From: Thaumasiovibrio occultus
Lineage (GTDB): Bacteria; Pseudomonadota; Gammaproteobacteria; Enterobacterales; Vibrionaceae
Assembly: GCA_019703815.1 (NCBI GenBank)
Contig: AP023052.1
Span: forward strand, 682,001-746,000
Direction: 5' to 3'
DNA: 64,000 nt
Shown: positions 39,834-47,470 of the stretch, in pieces
How positions within the stretch are numbered: the stretch's first letter is position 1
Layout: each line of letters starts with the position of its first letter
The notes under the pieces: generated by a model
What the model was told of the DNA's origin: nothing
The model's database searches: none
Seen by the model: only the letters and a program-made list of their open reading frames with translations
Program-made: the position numbers and the translations under genes

Positions 39834-41429
39834 TTACATTGGTCTGGCAGCGACCTTCTGTGTGGTTGCGTTTGGCGGCGTGCTCGCTACGGTGTTATCT
39901 GCTGCTCGCAATGCCCAAATCGCATCCCATTGCGCACTGTTTTCCACGGTGTCGCAGACCATGCACAAGGTAAAGCCCAGCGTCTGTTGCAGCGTAAAGA
40001 GCTGGTGGATCAACTGCTCATCAAAGCCTGCACGGTCAATGATCAACAATCCCGGCTCACGTAACAGCGCGCGTGCGAGCAAAACCCGATTTTTCAAACC
40101 GGAAGGAAGGTTGCTACCAAGCTCGCTAACCGGCGCAGTGATATCTAGCGGCAGTAAGATGCGACAGATCAATGCGTGATCGTCGGTCTCATTTTTCTTG
40201 GCGCCAAAGGTGAGGTTGCTGGCAATGCTACCGCGCAGCAATTGTGATTGGTCGTTGATCAGTTGGACGTTACGGCTGATAGAGTCAGGGCGTAGCCACT
40301 CTAAGCGCCGACCGCCTAGCACGACTCTGCCCGAGTGGGCGACATCTTGGCGGCATAAAATACGCGCGAGTCGGCTTTTTCCACTGCCTATCTCTCCGGT
40401 GATCGCCGCTCGTTGGCCGGGCTCCAGCGAAAAACTATAACCTTCCCCGTTATCACACAGGCGTAGTTTACGTAGCTTGACGGCAAGCGGCTCCGCTTTC
40501 AACGTGGTACGTTTTTCGCCTTCCGGCAGCGCGGCGCTAGTCATCGCATTTTCTAAGCGCTGCTTGGCGGCGTAAAAAGTGATCCCATGTCCCCATGCTT
40601 GCATCAATCGGGTGAGGGAGGCAAACATCAACCCCAGCACCAGCATTAACAGGGCTTGGTTTTCGGTACTGCTGAGCCACAACAGGGCAATACCCAACAA
40701 GGTCAATTGCTGTAAAACCGCAGGATTGAGGGTTAAGAACGTGGTCCATCGTGCTTGCACCAATGCGCTGGTGGCGAGTTTATCGCTATGCCGTCCAAGG
40801 CGACGGGTTTCGCGTTTAACTTGCCCGGCTTGTTGTACGCTCAAGTTGGCGATGATCATCTCACCAATATGGCCGCTAAGACGGCCGCGGTCACGGCGCA
40901 GCACTAGCGCATTGTTGAGCATGGTGGGAGTGACCGTCAGCGCAAACGCAAACAGCACCGCCTGAATCGCTAGCAACAACTGGCCGATGGGCGGCCAGTA
41001 AGCCAGTAGCAATAGGTTGTAACCGATGAGAGATAAACCGTGCGTGATCATCACCGGCGCGCCGAGGCTCGCCCAATTTTTGATGTTATTGGCATCGGTG
41101 ATGAGACGTGTCATTGCCACACCTAAGCGCCGTGGTGAGCGATCGAGTGGCGCCGACATCAAGGTTAAGTAAAGCTGTTGTCGTACTGCTTTGACGTAAT
41201 CCAGCCCGAGTCTTTCTGCTAGGATCCCTTCCCAAAACAGACAGGCAGCCGAAGCCAGTGCACTGCCGATAAACAGGGCGATCAGGTGATTGGTACTGTT
41301 GGGCTGAAACAACTGCTGCAATAAGAGGACCGCAGCCACATTCAGCAGCGTGATCACCACGCCAAGTCCAATCAGCAATTGGAGCTGGCGCAGGCGGTCA
41401 TCTGCGCCAAGGGCAACGAGTTTTTTCAT
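39834..41429 (-). CDS. ABC exporter half-transporter with degenerate ATPase site
   Basis: This 531-residue protein has a six-helix type I ABC exporter membrane domain (for example LLIGLGVVITLLNVAAVLLL, then LLLAIQAVLFAFALTV) followed by a nucleotide-binding domain. Walker A is intact (ITGEIGSGKSRLARIL) and a Q-loop is visible (QLINDQSQLLRG). The ABC signature reads LPSGLKN instead of LSGGQ. Walker B reads LLIIDRAGF with Arg where the catalytic Glu belongs, and no switch His is apparent (CMVCDTVEN). It probably binds ATP but hydrolyses it poorly or not at all as a homodimer. I chose the ATG at 41429, four bases after the DUF1611 stop; a TTG at 41441 would overlap. Substrate unknown. Confidence 0.82.
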   Translation of the reverse strand: MKKLVALGADDRLRQLQLLIGLGVVITLLNVAAVLLLQQLFQPNSTNHLIALFIGSALASAACLFWEGILAERLGLDYVKAVRQQLYLTLMSAPLDRSPRRLGVAMTRLITDANNIKNWASLGAPVMITHGLSLIGYNLLLLAYWPPIGQLLLAIQAVLFAFALTVTPTMLNNALVLRRDRGRLSGHIGEMIIANLSVQQAGQVKRETRRLGRHSDKLATSALVQARWTTFLTLNPAVLQQLTLLGIALLWLSSTENQALLMLVLGLMFASLTRLMQAWGHGITFYAAKQRLENAMTSAALPEGEKRTTLKAEPLAVKLRKLRLCDNGEGYSFSLEPGQRAAITGEIGSGKSRLARILCRQDVAHSGRVVLGGRRLEWLRPDSISRNVQLINDQSQLLRGSIASNLTFGAKKNETDDHALICRILLPLDITAPVSELGSNLPSGLKNRVLLARALLREPGLLIIDRAGFDEQLIHQLFTLQQTLGFTLCMVCDTVENSAQWDAIWALRAADNTVASTPPNATTQKVAARPM

Positions 41430-41433
41430 TTCA

Positions 41434-42492
41434 CTAAGCAATCGCTTTGGTAGTCAAGAGATCGGGCTTTCCCAGCAGGCCTGCGGCATTGCCCGGTGCA
41501 ATGAGTTGTTCTAAATCCATTAGTGGAATATCCATTTGGCTTGCGGCTTCACGGAAGGCGAGCGGTGAGGCACAGATCATGCCGCTCACGGTAGGTACGT
41601 GATAGCCTTGCGCCATCAGCCAGTTAGCTCCGGTCGTCGCGCCCATGGCTTCACGGGCCGTGAAGACCACGTTTTTGAAGATGGCTTTGAATTCTGGGTT
41701 TTCAAGCAGCGCTTTGGTTTCGCGTTGGTACAAGCCATCCGCCACTTCAACCACAATCGCATTACAGCCGTTTTTCAGCAGTTCATTGGCGAGGCGTTTA
41801 ACGATCGGCATCAGCTCATCCAAACCCACTTTAAACGAGGTTGGGTAGCCCGCATCAGTAAAGTCGATCGCCATTTCAGCGCCGGCATCGAGCATGAGCC
41901 ACAAGTCGTTACCCGCGCCAGTCCCGGTGACTTTCATCGCGCCGACCTTAAAGCCGTCTTTGGCTAGACCGTGAATGATGTGGGCAGCGGTAGTGGTTTT
42001 GCCTGCATTCATTGAGGTGCCGACAACCACGACGTTCGGGACATTGATCACCGGCTCAGCTTCTTCGACCGCAAAGTTCTTCAGGTTGACTACTTCACCA
42101 TTGCGATCACCGATCAGGCCAATCGGCTTAATGCCGGTGGGGAACAAGATGCGCTTGTGCCACGACAGCGCAAGGCCGGCAATACCGCCTGCAGCGACCA
42201 TATGACAAGGCGCAAGGCTTTGCGGCACAATCGCTTCGAATTGATCAGGGGCGTAGCGGTTGCCGTAAGCCAAAATCACCTCATCGCCAACAAATAATCG
42301 ACCTTTGCGACCGTCTACACGTTCTGAGCGTTTGTGATGTCCAATCTCAGTCACTTTTGCTAAAACTAGGTCGCCCGCTTGAGGCACTAAGTCGCCGGTT
42401 AATAAGGTACACATGGCGTCGCTTGGCACTCGACGCGTCACAAAAGAGCGCTTGGCAGTCTGTAGTCGAGTTTGCTGATGAAATGTAACCAT
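41434..42492 (-). CDS. DUF1611 P-loop protein
   Basis: This 352-residue protein has an N-terminal beta-rich region of about 140 residues. A P-loop NTPase-like domain follows, with GTSMNAGKTTT near residue 158, then AMKVTGTGAGNDLWLMLDAG and IVVEVADGLYQRET, as in the DUF1611 family. Some DUF1611 proteins (DgcN) are reported to take part in D-glutamate catabolism with a partner dehydratase DgcA; no dgcA-like gene is present here, so that role is not supported. It is translationally linked to the downstream ABC protein and divergent from an acidic exported protein and a two-component system. The true reaction is unknown. Confidence 0.8.
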   Translation of the reverse strand: MVTFHQQTRLQTAKRSFVTRRVPSDAMCTLLTGDLVPQAGDLVLAKVTEIGHHKRSERVDGRKGRLFVGDEVILAYGNRYAPDQFEAIVPQSLAPCHMVAAGGIAGLALSWHKRILFPTGIKPIGLIGDRNGEVVNLKNFAVEEAEPVINVPNVVVVGTSMNAGKTTTAAHIIHGLAKDGFKVGAMKVTGTGAGNDLWLMLDAGAEMAIDFTDAGYPTSFKVGLDELMPIVKRLANELLKNGCNAIVVEVADGLYQRETKALLENPEFKAIFKNVVFTAREAMGATTGANWLMAQGYHVPTVSGMICASPLAFREAASQMDIPLMDLEQLIAPGNAAGLLGKPDLLTTKAIA

Positions 42493-42577
42493 GATCTTGC
42501 TCCGTCAAAATTTTTGAGTGTTCGTCGAATGTGATGGCATCTTACGAAAGGTTCAATGACAGCTGTCTGATAGGCGA

Positions 42578-42598
42578 TGTAAGCTAACAGTAAGGTTA
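42578..42598. promoter_or_regulatory. Direct-repeat box A (candidate response-regulator site)
   Basis: TGTAAGCTAACAGTAAGGTTA contains GTAAG twice with an 11-bp period. It matches box B at 16 of 21 positions. Located 86 bases from the DUF1611 start, it could control that transcript. An OmpR-family regulator as binder is inferred. Confidence 0.5.
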
Positions 42599-42699
42599 CG
42601 ATTTCAACGATTAACACGCTGATTTAACGCAATATAAAGTGAGTAATTTTTCGCTTAGCTGCGGCGCTATGAGCGTTTTTGATAAGGCGCTCTAAAACT

Positions 42700-42720
42700 G
42701 GTAAGCCGATGGTAAGGTTA
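42700..42720 (+). promoter_or_regulatory. Direct-repeat box B (candidate response-regulator site)
   Basis: GGTAAGCCGATGGTAAGGTTA contains GGTAAG twice, 11 bp apart. It overlaps the expected -35 position of a possible -10 (TACATT, 42728-42733) before the acidic protein gene, as OmpR/PhoB-type activator sites do. Binder inferred from position next to the regulator genes. Confidence 0.55.
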
Positions 42721-42777
42721 TCGGCGCTACATTGCAGACTCACCAATCTCTCATTGATGAAAGGAAAGGATTAACGC

Positions 42778-43287
42778 GTGACACAAAGGTATAGAACAGT
42801 CTGTGCTGTTTTCATTAGTTTGCTACTGCTGTGGGGAAGTACTATTCCTCAGGCCATGGCGAGCTGTGGAAGCCGTCCGTCTGCTAATGCCTTTTTGGAG
42901 TTTATGAAAAGCGTTAATCAGCAAACCGAAGACAGGGGGGAAACCCTGCTGAAAGCCAATGCGGCAAATTATGACTGCACGCCCGCCTTTGAACTGAAAG
43001 TCCTTAATAGCAACGGTCACGTTGTGACGCGATTTTATAGCGCGGAAAGTTTCTCGTTACTGCATGAAGATGGCCCCCCAGCCTTTGCCTTTGATCATGA
43101 CGACCGCAAGGGGCATGGTGATCGGGACAATGATCGTGATTACGGCCATGATCGTGGTGATAACGATGATAACGACAGCGGTGACAATGATAGCGATGAT
43201 GATGACGACGGCGATGATGGTGACAGTGACAGTGACAGTGACAGTGACAGTGACAGTGACAGCGATGGTGGGGATGATGACGATTAA
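42778..43287 (+). CDS. Exported acidic Ser-Asp repeat protein
   Basis: This 169-residue protein starts at GTG with an AGGA-type site upstream. A signal peptide (VCAVFISLLLLWGSTIPQAMA) probably ends near residue 28. The mature N-terminal domain has two Cys (about 30 and 67) that could form a disulfide, and a segment AFELKVLNSNGHVVTRFYSA that weakly resembles the second half of a PepSY domain. From about residue 106 to the end the protein is Asp-rich with His early on, ending in repeated Ser-Asp. It is the first gene before the response regulator and kinase, 32 bases away. A periplasmic cation-binding role is a reasonable inference; no function is known. Confidence 0.75.
   Translation: MTQRYRTVCAVFISLLLLWGSTIPQAMASCGSRPSANAFLEFMKSVNQQTEDRGETLLKANAANYDCTPAFELKVLNSNGHVVTRFYSAESFSLLHEDGPPAFAFDHDDRKGHGDRDNDRDYGHDRGDNDDNDSGDNDSDDDDDGDDGDSDSDSDSDSDSDSDGGDDDD
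43222..43263 (+). repeat. Hexanucleotide tandem repeat encoding Ser-Asp
   Basis: Six perfect GACAGT units and one GACAGC unit occur in tandem inside the acidic protein gene. Unit gain or loss would change the Ser-Asp tail length without shifting frame. Confidence 0.95.
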
Positions 43288-43319
43288 CAACAGGGAAAAT
43301 AGGTAGAGAGACGCGCAGG

Positions 43320-43982
43320 ATGAGAGCACTCGTAGTAGAAGACAACGTGCAAGCGGCAGAGCAAATCGCGCACGCATTAACCGGGCATGGTTTTGTGGTG
43401 GACGTGGTTCATGACGGCAATGAAGCGTGGTTTCAAGGTGATACCGAAGACTACGATATCACCGTGCTCGATATCGGTTTACCAGGAAAAGATGGGATCA
43501 GCGTGTTGTCGGAGTGGCGACGGGCAGGAAACAAGATGCCGGTAATCATTCTAACCGCCCGCGACACGTGGCGAGAGAAAGTCTCGGGCTTGCGCGCAGG
43601 CGCGGATGATTACTTAGTGAAGCCGTTTGAGATGGAAGAGTTGTTGGCGCGGGTAGAAGCGTTAGTCCGTCGGGCATGTGGTCATGCGAGCAGCGTTCTA
43701 AGTTGTGGTGAGCTGGAGCTAGATACTGCAACCCAGCGCGCGACATTAAAAGGCACCCACTTGGATTTAAGCTCACTGGAATATCGCTTGTTGGCGTACT
43801 TGATGAATCATGTCGGTCAGGTTGTATCCAAGGCTACCTTGACCGAGCATCTTTATCAGATGGACTTTGAGCACAACTCCAATGTGATTGAAGTGCTGGT
43901 CAATCGCGTGCGTAAAAAGATGGGCACGCAACACATTCAAACCCGTCGGGGTATGGGGTATCAGCTGAATGAAAAAGGCTAG
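43320..43982 (+). CDS. OmpR-family response regulator
   Basis: This 220-residue protein has an N-terminal receiver domain with the acidic pocket VVEDN, phospho-acceptor Asp51 in TVLDIGLPGKDG, Thr79 in ILTARD and Lys101 in LVKPFEM. A C-terminal winged-helix DNA-binding domain follows (LDLSSLEYRLLAYLMNH, VIEVLVNRVRKKMG). The receiver resembles PhoP/QseB/PmrA types, which bind direct repeats. Its end overlaps the kinase gene by 14 bases. Candidate target sites with an 11-bp repeat lie upstream of this operon and of the porin gene. Confidence 0.95.
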   Translation: MRALVVEDNVQAAEQIAHALTGHGFVVDVVHDGNEAWFQGDTEDYDITVLDIGLPGKDGISVLSEWRRAGNKMPVIILTARDTWREKVSGLRAGADDYLVKPFEMEELLARVEALVRRACGHASSVLSCGELELDTATQRATLKGTHLDLSSLEYRLLAYLMNHVGQVVSKATLTEHLYQMDFEHNSNVIEVLVNRVRKKMGTQHIQTRRGMGYQLNEKG

Positions 43983-45330
43983 TCGCCCAACGTCTCTGAC
44001 TCAGCTCGTCCTAAGAACCGGATTGGTGTGGTACCTGTTTGCCGCCGTGGTCTGTGGCTTGGGGCTTTTGGCGGTATTTGAGAATTATATCGAGCGGCGC
44101 TTTGATCAAACCATCCAAGATAACTTGTTTGATTTAGTGGCGGCTGCCGAAATGGATAACAGTGGTCATCTGTATCTGGCGTGGAGCCCAACGACCACCC
44201 GATTTAATCGTCCGCTATCGGGTTGGTATTGGCAAATTATTGATCCTAATGGCGAAGTGATCGCCCAGTCCGCCTCATTGTACAGTGACGAACCGACGTC
44301 TCTGTTGGTGCCTGATTACATCGGCGAATACCACTGGCAGGAAATTGATGGCCCGTTGCAAGAATTACGGGTCGGAATGCAGTCGATCCGTTTTGGTTAC
44401 GATCAAACGCCATATCAGTTTTTAGTGGCAGGGCCGACTGCCGATATCAGCAATGATGTAAGAGATTTTGCCAAACTGGTGTCGTTGATGATGTGCATGC
44501 TGGTGGGCTTTATGCTCATTTCACTGTGGGCGCAAGTGCGCCAAGTGCTTAAGCCCATTAATGCAATTGGGGATGAAATAGGCAGGATCCGTCGAGGGCA
44601 ACAGCACCGTTTCGAGCAGACATTGCCATTGGAATTGGCACCGGTGGGCAAAGAGCTCAATAGCTTGTTGGAGCACAATGCCGCGATTTTAGAGCGCTCA
44701 CGTTTGCAGGCGTCGAACTTGGCGCACGCGTTGAAAAACCCGATATCCGTGCTGCAAAACGAGTTAACCAATTTAGATGTGAATTCAGCGTCGGTGATGG
44801 CCGAGCAGTTGCAAAAACTGACCCAGAATACCCAAACTCATTTGTCGCGCGCGCGGTTAGCAGGCTCAATCAATCAGCTCGCGTCTCAAACCAATATCGC
44901 AGAGAGCTTAAGCGACATCTTGTTTTCGATGGAGCTGCTTTATAAATCGCGCCAATTGACGATTGGTTTTCGTTGTCATGCTGAACTGTATTTTGGCGGG
45001 GATCAGCATGATCTGGAAGAAGTGCTGGGTAACTTGATTGATAATGCCTGTAAATGGGCGAAAGGTGCGGTTCATGTTGATGTGGCAACTGATGAGAACC
45101 AAGTGGTGTTTTTTATTGATGATGATGGGGTTGGAATACCTGAGTCTGATCGCAATACTGTATTTAAAGCTGGGCAACGGCTCGATGAAACGACCGAAGG
45201 CACGGGCTTGGGGATGTCAATTGTGACAGATATTGTTACCCTCTATGGCGGGGACATTTCAGTGGCCACGGCCCCAATGGGCGGTGCGCGCATACGTTTA
45301 GCGTTACCAGGCGGACAACAGGGAGTGTAA
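43969..45330 (+). CDS. PhoQ-like sensor histidine kinase
   Basis: This 453-residue inner-membrane kinase has two membrane helices (about residues 17-38 and 169-189) around a periplasmic sensor domain of about 130 residues. A HAMP-like linker follows. The phospho-acceptor is His253 in SNLAHALKNPISVLQNEL, a form typical of PhoQ-type kinases. ATP-binding motifs are NLIDNACKWAKG (N box), FFIDDDGVGIP (G1) and EGTGLGMSIVTD (G2). It overlaps the response regulator gene. The signal is unknown; neighbouring acidic and envelope proteins suggest cations or envelope stress. Confidence 0.94.
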   Translation: MKKASRPTSLTQLVLRTGLVWYLFAAVVCGLGLLAVFENYIERRFDQTIQDNLFDLVAAAEMDNSGHLYLAWSPTTTRFNRPLSGWYWQIIDPNGEVIAQSASLYSDEPTSLLVPDYIGEYHWQEIDGPLQELRVGMQSIRFGYDQTPYQFLVAGPTADISNDVRDFAKLVSLMMCMLVGFMLISLWAQVRQVLKPINAIGDEIGRIRRGQQHRFEQTLPLELAPVGKELNSLLEHNAAILERSRLQASNLAHALKNPISVLQNELTNLDVNSASVMAEQLQKLTQNTQTHLSRARLAGSINQLASQTNIAESLSDILFSMELLYKSRQLTIGFRCHAELYFGGDQHDLEEVLGNLIDNACKWAKGAVHVDVATDENQVVFFIDDDGVGIPESDRNTVFKAGQRLDETTEGTGLGMSIVTDIVTLYGGDISVATAPMGGARIRLALPGGQQGV

Positions 45331-45339
45331 TTTTTCAAT

Positions 45340-46122
45340 ATGAACAAGCTAAAACTTATAGGACTGGCAGTTGCGCTTTCTGGCTGTCAGGTTGTTGGCA
45401 ATAGCGTTGATGTTGAAGATGTCGCCCAGTCTCGTCGGTATGAACACTCGGCCTCAGTGACTCAATTTAGTGATCATTTAGATCAGTTCTTTACCCAATC
45501 GGTGCGTGATAACGTACTGGACTCGGTGATCCGGCTGTTGGAGTCATCAGGCAGCAGCGTGTCGCAAGGTCAAGATAGACAGACCGGTGCCGCGTGGTTT
45601 TTGAATGTCGGTGAAACCGAATGGCAAGCAATTGAGGTTAAACGACCGACCATAGAGACGGTCAGTGCCGAGTACGACTATATCTTTCGTGATATTCCGT
45701 ATCGCGCCACAACCCAAGTCAACTTACGTTCCGGGCCGGGCACTGAGTACGCTCGACTGCGACAATTACGGCGTGGAGAAGTGTTTACCGTGATGGCACA
45801 AGTCTTTGCCAGTGATTGGTATTTGATTGAGCAGGCCGGTATCGTTCAAGGTTACGTGCATAGCGATTACGCGACGGCCAATGTGACGTCGCGAGATCTG
45901 CTCAATGCGCGCCCTAACCCGTTAGTGCTCGATGGCGTTGTGGCTCCTGAGTTACCCGTCTATGGCTATTTAGGGTTGTTGACTTGTCGGTCACTCAGCT
46001 ATCGCTTTAACAACGAGTCGCTGTTGCAAGAGGGCGGTTTTGTCGCCTGTCAGAAGCAGCCAGGTGTTTGGTATATTGATGCTATCGTCGAGCCTAAAAA
46101 TGATCAAATTTACACGCAGTAA
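45340..46122 (+). CDS. SH3-domain lipoprotein
   Basis: This 260-residue protein starts with a short signal peptide and lipobox (NKLKLIGLAVALSGC). A bacterial SH3 domain around residues 125-190 shows TTQVNLRSGPGTEYARLRQL and SDWYLIEQAGIVQGYVHSDY. Two flanking regions are not recognised; the C-terminal one has two Cys. SH3b domains often bind cell-wall material. It begins 10 bases after the kinase stop, so it is the fourth gene of this operon and may feed an envelope signal to the kinase; that link is inference. Confidence 0.8.
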   Translation: MNKLKLIGLAVALSGCQVVGNSVDVEDVAQSRRYEHSASVTQFSDHLDQFFTQSVRDNVLDSVIRLLESSGSSVSQGQDRQTGAAWFLNVGETEWQAIEVKRPTIETVSAEYDYIFRDIPYRATTQVNLRSGPGTEYARLRQLRRGEVFTVMAQVFASDWYLIEQAGIVQGYVHSDYATANVTSRDLLNARPNPLVLDGVVAPELPVYGYLGLLTCRSLSYRFNNESLLQEGGFVACQKQPGVWYIDAIVEPKNDQIYTQ

Positions 46123-46250
46123 GGTGTTTTGTGCTGCAACTCGTGTGAATAGATAACGCCAGTGTTGATGCGCCAATGCTGCAACGCCTGCGCAGACGGG
46201 AATGTCGCGCTTACTCACCAATCAGAAGATAACTCTCATTTTATTTTCAA

Positions 46251-46270
46251 TAGCTTACAGTAACCTTACC
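46251..46270 (-). promoter_or_regulatory. Direct-repeat box C upstream of the porin gene
   Basis: On the minus strand GGTAAGGTTACTGTAAGCTA carries GTAAG twice with an 11-bp period, like boxes A and B. A degenerate inverted copy follows at 46277-46292 on the plus strand and overlaps the expected -35 of a possible -10 (TAGTAT, 46304-46309). Confidence 0.5.
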
Positions 46271-46371
46271 GTGGCTCTCAGGTTACTGTCACGCCTCTTC
46301 ACATAGTATGCCTCCTATCAACTAACTATGTAGAGCGCCGAAGGGGATGGCGTTCCATTTTTGGAGACAAA

Positions 46372-47406
46372 ATGCAGTTTTCTAAACCCTCTCTTTTTGG
46401 CTTATTGCTGTTAAGTTCACCGGCGCTGGCGGAAATCACTGTGGTTGAACATGCTAACGTTGATTTGTCGGTGTATGGCAAACTCAGTGCGCTGGCGCGC
46501 TACCAAAGCGATCCTGGCCTCAATAACGATGAATGGCAGTTTCAAGACAACAGCAGTCGGGTGGGGGTGCGTTTGCGCTATTACATCGGAGATGAGTCGT
46601 CGTTGTACGGTAATGTTGAGTATGGCTCGAAGTTTCATGCTGAAGGCAATGACGATAAGGTGTTCTTACGCCGAGCTTATGCGGGACTACGAAACAGCCT
46701 ATTTCGCGTTTACTACGGCAAGCAGAACAGCCTCTATAAGCGGTTAGAAAACTACGATTTTAGCTACAAGCTTGGTGGCATCGCGCACAATGCGCGCGAA
46801 GAGTTAGGCAATAGCCGTCCAGATAATACCCTCTATTTTCGTACTAGTGTGGCAAAGGTGCGCTTTGAAGGGCAATATCAGTTCTCGCGTTCGATAGACA
46901 ATGATCCGCGTTTGCGTGTGGGTAGCCAATCATTCACCTTTGCGGAAAACGAGGTCGACTTTGGCTACGGCTTGAGCGCACGATTTAAGCCATTCTCTCG
47001 CTTTACGGTACGTGTGGCGCATCAAGGCACGACTTACTTGGGCAGCGGTAGCGCCAATTCATTAGGCACCACTGCAGTGTGGAAGCCCAAGCAACTGCGT
47101 GGCTTTGAGTTGGGTGCACACCTAGGGCATGTCTCGCTCAAAAATGATGGCGAAACCGCAACGCAGCTTGGTTACGGCATGAGTTCACGCTATGAGTTGT
47201 TTAACGATTTTGGCGCGTACGTGAATGCGGAATGGCTGATGGGCGGTGATGCATTAAGTGAAGGGGAAGAGTTTATGTGGCTGCTTGGAGCCGACTACGA
47301 ACTGATTTCCGATTTCACCGTGTTTGCGGAAGTGAAGCAAACCACCTTTGATGCCGCTAAGGCAGAAGAGCAAGAAGCGGCGATTGGGTTTAGTTACCGT
47401 TTCTAA
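46372..47406 (+). CDS. Gram-negative general porin
   Basis: This 344-residue outer-membrane protein has a signal peptide ending SSPALA and starts the barrel with ANVDLSVYGKLSALARYQSD. Features of OmpC/OmpU-type porins are NSSRVGVRLRYYIGDESSLYGNVEYG, RRAYAGLRN and YYGKQN. It ends in a terminal Phe (GFSYRF), the BAM recognition signature. GGAG precedes the ATG. It is separated from the SH3 lipoprotein gene by about 250 bases that contain its own promoter region and the box C motif, so it is probably a regulon member rather than an operon member. Confidence 0.9.
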   Translation: MQFSKPSLFGLLLLSSPALAEITVVEHANVDLSVYGKLSALARYQSDPGLNNDEWQFQDNSSRVGVRLRYYIGDESSLYGNVEYGSKFHAEGNDDKVFLRRAYAGLRNSLFRVYYGKQNSLYKRLENYDFSYKLGGIAHNAREELGNSRPDNTLYFRTSVAKVRFEGQYQFSRSIDNDPRLRVGSQSFTFAENEVDFGYGLSARFKPFSRFTVRVAHQGTTYLGSGSANSLGTTAVWKPKQLRGFELGAHLGHVSLKNDGETATQLGYGMSSRYELFNDFGAYVNAEWLMGGDALSEGEEFMWLLGADYELISDFTVFAEVKQTTFDAAKAEEQEAAIGFSYRF

Positions 47407-47422
47407 GTCTGCGCCAGAAAGA

Positions 47423-47450
47423 AAAATAGCCAGCAATTGCTGGCTATTTT
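47423..47450. terminator. Bidirectional terminator between porin gene and lipA
   Basis: A perfect 28-bp palindrome (AAAATAGCCAGCAA and its complement) lies between convergent genes. Confidence 0.92.
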
Positions 47451-47470
47451 CGTATGAAGAGACAGTGACG

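Noticed and set aside
41434-42492. Firm assignment of the DUF1611 protein as DgcN of D-glutamate catabolism
   Set aside because: No DgcA partner is present and the neighbours are transport and signalling genes.
43222-43263. Possible CRISPR-like array
   Set aside because: The units are a six-base tandem repeat without spacers and lie in a coding frame.
43057-43377. Reading frame antisense to the acidic protein with long Val-Thr repeats
   Set aside because: The repeats are the complement of the GACAGT tandem units. It overlaps the response regulator start and has no supporting signals.
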